Of a stretch of 64,000 nucleotides of DNA, positions 44,646 to 54,036 are shown piece after piece (the first letter of the stretch is position 1; the number at the start of each line of letters is the position of its first letter). The notes under the pieces are model-generated. The model did not search any database and was not told where the DNA came from. It saw only the letters and a program-made list of their open reading frames with translations. Source of the DNA: CAYFZO01 sp965211995 (GTDB taxonomy: Bacteria > Pseudomonadota > Gammaproteobacteria > Poriferisulfidales > Oxydemutatoraceae); NCBI GenBank assembly GCA_965211995.1, contig OZ243040.1:1054001-1118000 (forward strand). Reading direction: 5' to 3'. Both the position numbers and the translations under genes were made by a program.

Positions 44646-45701
44646 TCAGCGGTACAGTGCGAGTCTGTAGAGGCCGGCGGCGAAGCCCAGCGCCGGCGGC
44701 GCGAGCGCGCCGAGCGCCGGCGAGAACTCGAACACGATCGCGGCGTTGCCGAAAACCTTGCTGACCAGCGTGTAGGAGAGACCGATCAGAATTCCGTAGA
44801 ACAGGCGCTGCCCGGCGCTGCTGCGCACCGGCGCAAACACGAACGGCAACGCGAGCAGCAGCATCACCAGCGCCGACAGCGGCTGACTGACCCGCGACCA
44901 CAGCACGTACTCGTGAAAATCACGGCGCAGGCTGCTGCGTTTGAGAAAGTCTATGTGCCTGACAAGTTCGAGCGTATTCAAGCCGCCCGGCGCGAGCGCA
45001 CCGAGCGCGCCGCGTTCAAGCTTCACCGCGCGCGCGATCACCGCCTGCGGGCGGTGCGCGACGTCCACGCGCCGGTCGCCGAGGCGCGCCTCGCGCACGT
45101 CGCGCAGCACCAGGCGGTCGCTTTCAACCCGCATCGCGGCGCCGCTGATCACGCGCCGCAGGCGGCGGTCGCCGCCGAACTCGTACAACGACACGTCGAG
45201 GTACGCACCGTCGCCGCCCGCCGCACGCGCGTGAATAAAGCGCTCGCCCTCGCGCGACCACACGCCGACGCCGGTTTTCTGAAACACACCCGGGCGCTCG
45301 TCGTCGCCGCGCAATTTCGCGGCCGCGGATTCCGCCGCCGGCACCAGCGTCTCGCCGATGGCCGCGATAAACACAACGAACACGCAGCCGGCCCCGAGCA
45401 CCGACAAGATAATGTGCTTTCTCGAATAACCCGCGGCGCGCAACGCGATCAACTCGGACTGCGCCGCGAGGTTGCCGAGGTTGAGCAGCCCGCCGATCAG
45501 CAGCGCCGTCGGCAGGAACTCGTACACCCGCCCCGCGGTGGTCAGCCAGATATGGTGCGCGACGTGCGCGAGCGTGTAGGCCGCGTCAACATCGTTGATC
45601 TCGTCCATGAAATCAATCAGCGACGAGATTGCGAGCAACGCCGCCAGCGCCAGCGCAGCGCCGGCAAACAACTGCCGGCCGAGATAGCGATCGATCGTCA
45701 T
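44646..45701 (-). CDS. lptG: LPS export permease LptG
   Basis: Inner-membrane subunit of the LptB2FG transporter that extracts lipopolysaccharide and passes it to LptC. 351 residues from ATG 45701, which overlaps the lptF stop (ATGA). Three hydrophobic spans at each end flank a periplasmic jellyroll. Motifs: TIDRYLGRQLFAGAALAL, NLAAQSELIALRAAGYS (coupling helix) and RVSQPLSALVMLLLALPFVF. An in-frame extension upstream overlaps lptF and is rejected. Confidence 0.95.
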   Translation of the reverse strand: MTIDRYLGRQLFAGAALALAALLAISSLIDFMDEINDVDAAYTLAHVAHHIWLTTAGRVYEFLPTALLIGGLLNLGNLAAQSELIALRAAGYSRKHIILSVLGAGCVFVVFIAAIGETLVPAAESAAAKLRGDDERPGVFQKTGVGVWSREGERFIHARAAGGDGAYLDVSLYEFGGDRRLRRVISGAAMRVESDRLVLRDVREARLGDRRVDVAHRPQAVIARAVKLERGALGALAPGGLNTLELVRHIDFLKRSSLRRDFHEYVLWSRVSQPLSALVMLLLALPFVFAPVRSSAGQRLFYGILIGLSYTLVSKVFGNAAIVFEFSPALGALAPPALGFAAGLYRLALYR

Positions 45702-46780
45702 CGCCCGCCCCGCAGCGAGAAAGAATATGCGACCCGCCGGCGCATCAACATCAGTACCGCGGCCGCAAGCGTGAGCGCGGGAACCCACCACGCGCCCGGA
45801 AACACCGGGAAGTCGCCGCTGCCGACCCGGTCAATGATGAAGATTATCAGGTTTTCATACACTAAAAACACCGCGATTGCCGCGGCGATGCGTGCGTTGC
45901 GCCCGCGCCGCGGTGCGACCCGCCCCAGCGGTAAAGCCAGCAGCATCAGCACCGGCAAAGAGACCACCGTCGTGAGCCGCCACTGCAATTCGGCCCGGGC
46001 CTCGGTGCGGTCCGACGCGAGCAGTTCGCCGAAAGTCATCGCTTCGGGGTCGTCGCTCGGTATCCGCGGCAGCCGCACCGGCAGATGCACCGCGTGCTCG
46101 CGGTAACCCGACACCCGGTAGTCGGTTTGTCCCGGCGTCCCCTCGTAGCGGCGTCCTGCGTACAAATGCAGGCGCTTCACGCCGTCGCCGCCGAGTTTCT
46201 GCTCGCCGTAGGCGGCGGTTTCGAGCACCGTGCGCCCCGGCGAGAAGTCGGCGATGAAGACGTGCGACAGCCGCCCGGCGTCGCGGTCGTAATCCTCGAC
46301 GAACAGCACTACGTTTTCGCGCGGGCTGAAGAACTTGCCCGCGGCGACCATCGTCACGTCGCCGCGCTGCTTGCCCGTCTGCTTGATCAACTCATAGCGG
46401 CGCTCGCCCGCGGGCGACATCTCCATAACAAACACGAACAACAGCACCGTAAGCGGCACCGCCAACCGCATCAGCACCCGGCAGATGCGCGCGTAGCCGA
46501 TGCCGAGAGCAAAAGCCGCGTACGCCTCGCCGTCGCGGTACTGCCGCCCCAGCGTCAGCATGACCGCGAGCATCGCCGAAAACGGCAGCAGAAAGATCAG
46601 CGAGTCGAGCGTGCCGTACACCAGCAGCGGCTTGATCACATCGAGCGGGTAGCGTCCCTCGGCGACTTTCTCGAGCAACTTCGACAGCAGCCGCCCGACC
46701 ACGACGATGCTCAAGACCGAGATCGTCGCCGACAGGTTGACCAGAAGTTCGGTGAAGAGATAGCGCTCAAAAGTTTTCAT
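45698..46780 (-). CDS. lptF: LPS export permease LptF
   Basis: Partner of LptG, 360 residues from ATG 46780 (MKTFERYLFTELLVNL). Same architecture: N-terminal helices with LLPFSAMLAVMLTLGRQYRD (coupling helix), a periplasmic domain at about 115-265, C-terminal helices with WRLTTVVSLPVLMLLALPLG. First gene of lptF-lptG; 106 bases separate it from divergent pepA. Confidence 0.95.
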   Translation of the reverse strand: MKTFERYLFTELLVNLSATISVLSIVVVGRLLSKLLEKVAEGRYPLDVIKPLLVYGTLDSLIFLLPFSAMLAVMLTLGRQYRDGEAYAAFALGIGYARICRVLMRLAVPLTVLLFVFVMEMSPAGERRYELIKQTGKQRGDVTMVAAGKFFSPRENVVLFVEDYDRDAGRLSHVFIADFSPGRTVLETAAYGEQKLGGDGVKRLHLYAGRRYEGTPGQTDYRVSGYREHAVHLPVRLPRIPSDDPEAMTFGELLASDRTEARAELQWRLTTVVSLPVLMLLALPLGRVAPRRGRNARIAAAIAVFLVYENLIIFIIDRVGSGDFPVFPGAWWVPALTLAAAVLMLMRRRVAYSFSLRGGR

Positions 46781-46886
46781 CGCTGATCTGCGCGGCGTTT
46801 GCATGCACCGGAAATCGGTGATTTAATGCGCGGTTCCGCAACCCTTTCCACATTGCAATCCGAAACGAACGCCGGAGCGAACAAAG

Positions 46887-48374
46887 ATGCAGATTACAAC
46901 AACTTCAAAAAAGATCTCCGCGCCGGCCTCGGCCTGCACCATCGTGCCCGTCTTCAAGGGGCGCCGTCCGGCGTCCTACCGCATCCTCGACGAAGCGAGC
47001 GGCGGCTTTTTGGACAAGGCGGTCAAACAGGCGGGGTTTGAAGCCGCCTGCGGCGAGACGCTGACGCTGCACGCGCCCGGCCTGCGCCACCGCGTCATCA
47101 TCGTCGCCGGGCTCGGCCAAGCCGGTGAACTCAACCGCGTCAAATTCATCAACGCCGCGCGCAGTTGCGCCGCCGCCGCCGCCGCGCTCAAACCGGCCAA
47201 CCTGCTGTTCTGCTTCGACGACGTCGGCGCCCAGGCCGAGAAGGCCGGATACCTGCGTGCGCTCGCGCTCGAGATCCAAAACGCCTATTACCGCTACGTC
47301 ACGACCTTCGGCAAAAAGACCCGCCGCAAAGCGCAGGTCAAGACGCCGGCCAAATGCACTTTGCACTCGACGCTGCCCGCGGCGGCGGCGCGCGACGCGC
47401 TGCGTGAAGCCGCGGCGGTCCACCGCGGCGTCAGCCTCGCGCGTGAACTCGGCAACCTGCCGGGCAACGTCTGCACGCCCGCGTACCTCGCGCGGCAGGC
47501 GCGCGGACTCGCGCGCGGCTCGAGCCGGCTCAGCGTGCGCGTGCTCGAGGAAAAAACGATGGAACGCCTCGGCATGGGCGCGTTCCTGTCGGTGAGCCAA
47601 GGCAGCGCCAACCCGGGCAAACTCGTGTGCCTCGAATACAAAGGCGGCAAGGCGCGCGCGGCGCCGGTCGCGCTGGTCGGCAAAGGCATCACCTTCGACA
47701 CCGGCGGCATCTCGATCAAACCGAGCGCGACGATGGACGAGATGAAGTTCGACATGTGCGGCGCCGCGGCGGTGCTCGGCACGCTCGCGGCGTGCGTCAA
47801 TCTGCGGCTGCCGCTGAACGTCGTCGGCGTCCTCGCCTGCGCCGAGAACATGCCCGGCGGATGCGCGAGCAAGCCCGGCGACGTCGTCACGACAATGTCG
47901 GGGCAGACCGTCGAGATCCTGAACACCGACGCCGAAGGCCGCCTGGTGCTGTGCGACGCACTGACCTACGTCGGACGCTACAAGCCCGCGTGCGTCATAG
48001 ATATCGCAACGCTGACCGGCGCCTGCGTCGTCGCGCTCGGGGACGCAGCCTCCGGCCTGCTGAGCAACACCCAGGCGCTCGCCGACGAACTGCTCCGCGC
48101 CGGCGGTACTTCGGGCGACCGCCCGTGGCAGTTGCCGTTGTGGGACGAATACCAGCCGCAACTCAACAGCAACTTCGCCGATATCGCCAACATCGGCGGG
48201 CGCGGCGGCGGCACGATCACTGCGGCGTGCTTTCTGTCACGCTTCACCAAAGAATACGAATGGGCGCACCTCGACATCGCGGGCACCGCCTGGCTGACCG
48301 GCAAAGCCAAAGGCGCGACCGGCCGCCCGGTGCCGCTGCTGTTTGATTTTCTGCTGCGCCGCGCCCGGGAATAA
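46887..48374 (+). CDS. pepA: Leucyl aminopeptidase PepA
   Basis: Cytosolic M17 aminopeptidase with two metal ions; in enterobacteria it also binds DNA as accessory factor for Xer recombination. 495 residues, full length. Metal and active-site motifs: VGKGITFDTGGISIKP (Lys and Asp ligands), MKFDMCGAAAVLG and the family signature NTDAEGRLVL. The C-terminus has HLDIAGTAW. XerD is encoded 3 kb away. It is followed by the repeats before valS. The small holC gene often found between pepA and valS in this group is absent. Confidence 0.96.
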   Translation: MQITTTSKKISAPASACTIVPVFKGRRPASYRILDEASGGFLDKAVKQAGFEAACGETLTLHAPGLRHRVIIVAGLGQAGELNRVKFINAARSCAAAAAALKPANLLFCFDDVGAQAEKAGYLRALALEIQNAYYRYVTTFGKKTRRKAQVKTPAKCTLHSTLPAAAARDALREAAAVHRGVSLARELGNLPGNVCTPAYLARQARGLARGSSRLSVRVLEEKTMERLGMGAFLSVSQGSANPGKLVCLEYKGGKARAAPVALVGKGITFDTGGISIKPSATMDEMKFDMCGAAAVLGTLAACVNLRLPLNVVGVLACAENMPGGCASKPGDVVTTMSGQTVEILNTDAEGRLVLCDALTYVGRYKPACVIDIATLTGACVVALGDAASGLLSNTQALADELLRAGGTSGDRPWQLPLWDEYQPQLNSNFADIANIGGRGGGTITAACFLSRFTKEYEWAHLDIAGTAWLTGKAKGATGRPVPLLFDFLLRRARE

Positions 48375-48402
48375 ATCCCTGAAACAGACCCCGCGGGATG
48401 CA

Positions 48403-48950
48403 CTCCGTGGGATAGGCCCGGGATAGAATAAAAACGCACGCCGGCGACCCCCGGACCAACAGCCGAACTGCCGCCCGCGACGACAAAGAGCCAAGCCCGG
48501 GCGCCTGCTCGCACCCGGCGCGCACCGCAACACAAGACCATGAAAACCACTTACGCACCGCACCGGATCGAGCAGTCCCGACGCCGCGAATGGGGAGACC
48601 CGAACTGCCGCCCGCGACGACAAAGAACCAAGCCCGGGCGCCTGCACGCACCCGGCGCGCACCGCAACACAAGACCATGAAAACCACTTATGCACCGCAC
48701 CGGATCGAGCAGTCCCGACGCCGCGAATGGGGAGACCCGAACTGCCGCCCGCGACGACAAAGAGCCAAGCCCGGGCGCCTGCTCGCACCCGCCGCGCGCC
48801 GCAACGCAAGACCATGAAAACCACTTACGCACCACGCCGGATCGAGCAATCCCGCCGCCGCAAATGGGAAGACCCGAACTGCCGCCCACGACGACAAAGA
48901 ACCAAGCCCGGGCGCCTGCGCGCACCCGCCGTGCGCCGCAACGCAAGACC
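48403..48950 (+). repeat. 137-bp tandem array of valS 5'-end copies with three overlapping mini-ORFs
   Basis: Copies of the valS start lie at ATG 48540, 48677 and 48814; the real start is 48951. Spacing is exactly 137 bp. Each frame begins MKTTYAPHRIEQSRRREW, diverges into an Arg/Pro-rich tail and ends in TGA that overlaps the next ATG (ATGA): 48540-48680, 48677-48817, 48814-48954. The last stop overlaps the valS start. No Shine-Dalgarno is visible at any of these ATGs. The first partial unit begins near 48450. Confidence 0.95.
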
Positions 48951-51695
48951 ATGAAAACCACTTACACACCGCACCGGATCGAGCAGTCCCGCTACCGCGA
49001 ATGGGAAGCCTCGGGCTGCTTCGCCGCGAGCGGCGACGGCGCGCCCTACTGCATCATGCTGCCGCCGCCGAACGTCACCGGCACTTTGCACATGGGACAC
49101 GCTTTTCAGACCACGCTGATGGACTGCCTGATCCGCTACCACCGGATGCGCGGGTTCCGCACCCTGTGGCAGGCCGGCACCGACCACGCCGGCATCGCGA
49201 CGCAGATGGTGGTCGAACGCCGTCTCGAAGCCGCGGGCGTCGCCCGCCGCGACCTCGGGCGCGAACGCTTCATCGAAAAGATCTGGGAGTGGAAGAAAAC
49301 GTCGGGTAATACGATCACGCGGCAATTGCGCCGGCTCGGCGCGTCGCTCGACTGGCGGCGCGAACGCTTCACCATGGACGACGAATTGTCGCGCGCGGTG
49401 CTCGCGGCGTTCACGCGCCTTTACGACGAAGACCTGATCTACCGCGGCAAGCGCCTGGTCAACTGGGACCCGGCGCTGCAAACCGCGGTGTCCGATCTCG
49501 AGGTGATCTCGGAAGAGGAAGACGGGCATCTGTGGCACCTGCGCTATCCCCTCGCCGACGCGGCCGGCGGCGAACACGTCACGGTCTCGACGACCCGGCC
49601 CGAAACCCTGCTCGGCGATACCGCCGTCGCGGTGCACCCCGCAGACGAGCGTTACCGCGAACTCATCGGGCGGCGCGTGACGCTGCCGCTCGCCGGACGC
49701 GACATACCGGTCATCGCCGACGACTACGTCGATCCCGAGTTCGGTTCGGGCTGCGTGAAGATCACGCCGGCGCACGATTTCAACGACTACCGGGTCGGCA
49801 AGCGCCACGGCCTGGCAGTGATCAACGTCATGCGCGAGGACGCGTCGCTGAACGACGAAGTCCCCGCCGAGTACCGCGGTCTCGACCGCTACGCGGCGAG
49901 AAAACGCATCGTCGCCGACCTCGACCATTGCGGCCTGCTCGCAAAAGTCGAACCCCGGCGCATGACGATACCGCGCGGCGACCGCAGCGGCGCGGTGATC
50001 GAGCCGTACCTGACCGACCAGTGGTTCGTGCGCGCCGAAGCACTCGCCGCAGCCGCAAAACAGGCGGTCACCGACGGGCGCATCCGCTTCGTGCCCGACA
50101 ACTGGCGCAAGACTTATTTTGAGTGGATGAACCGCATCGAGGACTGGTGCATCAGCCGCCAACTGTGGTGGGGGCACCGCATCCCCGCGTGGTACGACGA
50201 AGCGGGCAACGTGTACGTCGCGCACTCCGAAGCCGCAGCCCGGGAGCGGCACCAACTCGGCAACACGTGCAAATTGCGCCGCGACGAGGACGTGCTCGAC
50301 ACCTGGTTCTCCTCCGCGCTGTGGCCGTTCTCGACCCTCGGCTGGCCGGACGAGACGCCTGAACTTCGGACCTTCTACCCGACCAGCGTGCTGGTCACCG
50401 GCTTCGACATCGTCTTCTTCTGGGTCGCGCGCATGATCATGACGGGGGTCAAGTTGACCGGCGACGTCCCGTTCCGCGAAGTGTACGTGCACGGGCTGGT
50501 CAGGGACGCGCAGGGGCGGAAAATGTCGAAGTCCAAGGGCAACGCGCTCGACCCGATCGACCTGGTGGACGGCATCACCCTCGAAGCGCTGGTGAAAAAA
50601 CGCCTGGCCGGGTTGATGCAGCCGCACCTCGCCGAGCGCATCGAGCGCGACACGCGCAAACAGTTTCCCGACGGCATCCCGGCGTACGGCACCGACGCGC
50701 TGCGCTTTACCTTCGCCGCGCTGGCGACCAGCGGGCACGACGTTCGCTTCGACCTCGGGCGCATTGAAGGCTACCGCAATTTCTGCAACAAACTGTGGAA
50801 CGCGGCACGCTTCGTAACACTGTTCTGCGACAAGGCGGACGCAAACAGCGCGCCGCCGACGGTGTACGACCGCTGGATACGCCACCGCCTGCACACGCTG
50901 ACCGCGGAGGTCGCCCGGCACTTTGCAAACTACCGCTTTGACCTCGCGGCCGCCGGGATCTACGAATTCGTATGGCACGACTTCTGCGACTGGTTTCTCG
51001 AGCTCAGCAAAGTCGCGCAAACGGGCGATCGCGCCTGCCTGATCGGCACGCTCGAAACCATCCTGCGGCTGCTGCACCCGATCACGCCCTACATCACCGA
51101 GGAGATCTGGCAGCAACTCAAGCCGCTGACCGGCTGCGGCGAGGAGACAATCCAGCGCCGCCCCTACCCGGCGCCCGCCGAAACCTCCGCCGACGCGCAC
51201 GCCGAACGGGCCGTCGCACGCCTGCGCGAGATCGTCGTCGGCCTGCGGCGCGTGCGCTCGGAACTCGACCTGCCGCCGGGCCGGGCGCTGCCGGTGCTGA
51301 TCCAAAACTGGAGCGCGCGCGACCGCGAACACTTTGAGCGGCACCGCAGCGCGATCGCGGCGCTCGGCGGCGTCGCGGGCGTCGAGTGGCTCGAACCCTC
51401 GGCGCCGGCGCCGCAGGCGTCGATCGTGCTGGTCGGCGACATGCAACTGCTGGTGCCGCTCGCCGGCCTGATCGACGCCCCGGCCGAGATCGCGCGCCTG
51501 CACAAGCAAGTCTCGAGAATCCGCAAGCAACTCGCAAGCGCGCAAACGCGGCTCGACAACCGGAACTTCGTGAACAAAGCGCCCGCCGAGATCATCGCGG
51601 CGCAACGCGCCAACGTCGGCGACTGCGAGGCGCGGATCGCCAAACTGAACGAGCAGATCGCGGCGCTGGGAGCGCTGGAGCAGAACGCACGCTGA
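48951..51695 (+). CDS. valS: Valyl-tRNA synthetase
   Basis: Class I synthetase charging tRNA-Val, 914 residues. HMGH signature at residues 47-50 (NVTGTLHMGHAF), editing domain at about 190-340 (STTRPETLLGDTAVAVHP), KMSKS at about 523-527, anticodon-binding domain and a C-terminal coiled coil (RKQLASAQTRLDNRNFVNKAP). Start ATG 48951 follows three upstream copies of the gene's own first 50 bases. The open frame continues upstream to 48690, but the array structure shows 48951 is the native start. Confidence 0.97.
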   Translation: MKTTYTPHRIEQSRYREWEASGCFAASGDGAPYCIMLPPPNVTGTLHMGHAFQTTLMDCLIRYHRMRGFRTLWQAGTDHAGIATQMVVERRLEAAGVARRDLGRERFIEKIWEWKKTSGNTITRQLRRLGASLDWRRERFTMDDELSRAVLAAFTRLYDEDLIYRGKRLVNWDPALQTAVSDLEVISEEEDGHLWHLRYPLADAAGGEHVTVSTTRPETLLGDTAVAVHPADERYRELIGRRVTLPLAGRDIPVIADDYVDPEFGSGCVKITPAHDFNDYRVGKRHGLAVINVMREDASLNDEVPAEYRGLDRYAARKRIVADLDHCGLLAKVEPRRMTIPRGDRSGAVIEPYLTDQWFVRAEALAAAAKQAVTDGRIRFVPDNWRKTYFEWMNRIEDWCISRQLWWGHRIPAWYDEAGNVYVAHSEAAARERHQLGNTCKLRRDEDVLDTWFSSALWPFSTLGWPDETPELRTFYPTSVLVTGFDIVFFWVARMIMTGVKLTGDVPFREVYVHGLVRDAQGRKMSKSKGNALDPIDLVDGITLEALVKKRLAGLMQPHLAERIERDTRKQFPDGIPAYGTDALRFTFAALATSGHDVRFDLGRIEGYRNFCNKLWNAARFVTLFCDKADANSAPPTVYDRWIRHRLHTLTAEVARHFANYRFDLAAAGIYEFVWHDFCDWFLELSKVAQTGDRACLIGTLETILRLLHPITPYITEEIWQQLKPLTGCGEETIQRRPYPAPAETSADAHAERAVARLREIVVGLRRVRSELDLPPGRALPVLIQNWSARDREHFERHRSAIAALGGVAGVEWLEPSAPAPQASIVLVGDMQLLVPLAGLIDAPAEIARLHKQVSRIRKQLASAQTRLDNRNFVNKAPAEIIAAQRANVGDCEARIAKLNEQIAALGALEQNAR

Positions 51696-51888
51696 CGCAG
51701 GCCCGTGCAACAGCCGGCGGGCAAGCGCCGCTGCGCCAGGATCACGCCCGCAATCAAGGACACGCCGGGGCCGTATTCAACCGCCGCCGTTTCAAATATC
51801 GCTGTCTGCAAATACCGCCGCCGGCGCGGCGTTCAGCCCCCGCGCATCGGCGGACAGCGTGCGCTGCACAGGGGAAAAACGAAACCGG

Positions 51889-52623
51889 TCAGCCGCTTTT
51901 TCTCTTGCAGAAACCGCGCAGTACATTTTTAACGTATTCCGGGATCTCCGCTTGCACTTTTGCAGCCTCTTCTGCAAGCAGATCGTATGCAGCGGTTTCT
52001 TCACCCACCCATAACAAATCAAGCCTGCGGATATCTCGCGTAGCAACGTGCGTATATGACTCCGGATAGGCCCAATAACAGGATTGGCAAACTGCCGGAT
52101 CCTTGGCTTGCCAATTCCCGCAGTTCTCACAACTCCATGATTTTGCCCTGTTTGCAGAAGCGCATAACAGCATATATTCATCAAGGTTTTCAGTTGCAGC
52201 GCCACTGTCCCCTGAGATTTCAAATGGAATCCTGTGATCGATTTGCAGTTCCCTTAATGGCAACGGCTCAAGATAGATATTGCAGCGAGAGCCGTGCTTT
52301 TCCATCAGCGCCGTCTTTAGATTGGATGAGAAAGCCGTCCGCCCGCACCGCCGGGCAACGCGCACTTCCGCTGGATCGCCAAATTAATAAGCGGCAATCC
52401 TTTTGCCGTCCGCCCCGGTAACAAAAAACGTTGCTATCGGGATGCCCCGCTCCCTGACGTCTCTTATTGCCCGCGGGGGATGGTGATAACCGTAGAGGTC
52501 TTTAAGTTCTTCCGTCGTTATCCGTCCGTGCTTGAGAATATGATCAATTACGATCTTCGGGCGTTTTGCTTCCACGCTCTTCAGCAATTTTAAAAACTCG
52601 GGCGGATAAGCCTGCTTTCTCAT
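51889..52623 (-). pseudogene. HNH restriction endonuclease interrupted by one in-frame stop
   Basis: Two consecutive pieces lie in the same reading frame, 52623-52384 and 52365-51889, separated only by TAA (52386-52384) and FGDPAE codons. The first is a winged-helix-like segment (RITTEELKDLYGYHHPPRAI). The second holds an HNH/beta-beta-alpha-metal core (LQIDHRIPFEISG ... YMLLCASANRAKSWSCE) and a zinc-knuckle pair, CENC...CQSC. Joined, they give about 244 residues, a complete enzyme. The simplest reading is a Lys AAA-to-TAA change. The ATG overlaps the methyltransferase stop (ATGA), so this was the nuclease of a Type II system. Read-through or restart at GTG 52365 cannot be excluded. Confidence 0.85.
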
Positions 52624-53549
52624 GCGAGCACAAGCTCCCGCTGCTTTTCATTCGCCGGATAAGCGACTCTCGTCTCACCGCGGTTCAATCTGTCCACCAG
52701 GGCCGGGGATAAATACAGCGATTCGACGGTCTCGTCGTCGCCCCCCAACAACGTGGCCTGGCTCGACCTGCCCGCGTGAATGAACAGGTGCTTCAGCGAC
52801 AAACTCCGTGGCAACCGTTGGCCGTGAATTTTTCCGCCGGTGGCACCATCGTAACTGATTATGTAAGAAATGCGCTTTTTATTCATCTCCCGCAACGCAT
52901 CAACAAAGTTATCGTAAGTGAGCCCGTTGAAGTACCGGCGATCTCTCGTGAAAGACGTTCCCTGATAGGGGGGATCCATATACACCAGGTCTTCGACTTT
53001 GACCCTGTTTACGGCCTTTCTAAAATCGACGGAAGACACGGTCGTCCTTGTGGTCAGCAGTCGGAAGACCCCCGTAATGTTCTTCCTCATCGTTCTCGGC
53101 TTCATCCCGGAACGCCTGTTGTCCGCGCTTTGATTAAACAAGCCTTCGGCACTGTATCTCACCGCCCCCTTTACGATGCGGGCGAGCAAATACAACAGAT
53201 GATGCGGCTGATGAGAAACATTGAACTCCTCGCGGATACGAAAGAAATACTCTTTTCGATCCGGACGCTGTGCAAGCCATAGCCGTTCATATTTATCAGC
53301 CAATTCGTTCGGCCTCTCAAGGATCTCCGCCCACAGCCCCATCAACGGCTCGTTCAGATCATTGAGCACGAATCGCTTCGCCAAATCGTGTGCGGCGGCG
53401 GCGATGGAAATTGCGCCGGCGCCGCAAAAAGGCTCAATCAAACACCGCACGTCGCAGGGAAAGTGCGGAAGTATGTTCTTTGCAATTCCGCGCTTGCTCC
53501 CCTGGTACGGAAACGGGTGAGGCGCGGATAAATTTTGATGCGTTTTCAT
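52620..53549 (-). CDS. D12-class N6-adenine DNA methyltransferase (Type II R-M)
   Basis: Dam/DpnM-like alpha-class methyltransferase, 309 residues from ATG 53549. N-terminal FPYQGSKRGIAKNI, SAM motif I IEPFCGAGAISIA and motif IV VYMDPPYQGTSF are in the alpha order. It precedes and overlaps the HNH gene. The upstream extension of the open frame (to 53669) covers the antitoxin remnant and is rejected. GC content is lower than in the flanking housekeeping genes, consistent with transfer. Specificity unknown. Confidence 0.93.
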   Translation of the reverse strand: MKTHQNLSAPHPFPYQGSKRGIAKNILPHFPCDVRCLIEPFCGAGAISIAAAAHDLAKRFVLNDLNEPLMGLWAEILERPNELADKYERLWLAQRPDRKEYFFRIREEFNVSHQPHHLLYLLARIVKGAVRYSAEGLFNQSADNRRSGMKPRTMRKNITGVFRLLTTRTTVSSVDFRKAVNRVKVEDLVYMDPPYQGTSFTRDRRYFNGLTYDNFVDALREMNKKRISYIISYDGATGGKIHGQRLPRSLSLKHLFIHAGRSSQATLLGGDDETVESLYLSPALVDRLNRGETRVAYPANEKQRELVLA

Positions 53550-53699
53550 GCGCCTGATTTTACCTTGTTTCGATAACTTAACGGTAAAATATAAACACGC
53601 GCGAGCGCCCGGCGGAAGGTGCAACGATGCCGCAGAATCTTTCAGACAAAATCCAACGCTCCCTGCCACGTCCGGGTTCGCTCGGAGAGACTGAGAGAT

Positions 53700-53928
53700 T
53701 CACTCCCGGAATTTTCTCTCCATGCCGTTGCCGGCGTCCAACTCCTTGATCGAATCGAGCAGCCTGCGGGCGTTCCCGGGGTTGCGCAAAAGGCAAGTGG
53801 TTTCCTTGGGGGCTTAATAGCCTTTCGGCGCAAGCATCACCGCTGCGCAATCGTTCCTCCTGGTGATTGCGACCGGCGATCGTGCGCGCCGGATTGGCGC
53901 ACGCACGGGTGTAGTCCGGTATTTTCAC
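53700..53928 (-). pseudogene. Degraded YefM/Phd-type antitoxin
   Basis: GTG 53928 has a strong AGGAGG site and starts MKIPDYTRACANPARTIAG, like the MKTxSYTEARANLAxTM opening of YefM antitoxins. After one frameshift the rest reads AAVMLAPKGY, a TAA stop, then APKETTCLLRNPGNARRLLD and SIKELDAGNGMERKFRE, a clear YefM C-terminus. So there is at least one frameshift and one nonsense change. No toxin (YoeB) is recognisable in 53550-53699. The rest of 53929-54036 is AT-rich, promoter-like, without further features. Confidence 0.82.
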
Positions 53929-54036
53929 GGGTTGCCTCCTTGTCTCTGACTAATAGTTGCACCATTAGATTGAAGCCTAAATCTAGTAGCCCTGTTAGAT
54001 TTCAATTTTTCCTGAGCCTGTACATAAACGCCGGCA

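Noticed and set aside
46905..48161. Open frame antisense to pepA
   Set aside because: Shadow of a conserved aminopeptidase; composition typical of antisense frames.
48825..51710. Very long open frame antisense to valS
   Set aside because: It mirrors valS codon structure in high-GC DNA, has no family match, and valS shows all synthetase motifs on the other strand.
51696..51888. Short hydrophobic minus-strand frame after valS
   Set aside because: No ribosome site or family; the spacer shows nothing recognisable.
53550..53699. YoeB-type toxin next to the antitoxin remnant
   Set aside because: No frame gives the toxin motifs; only short uninformative stretches.
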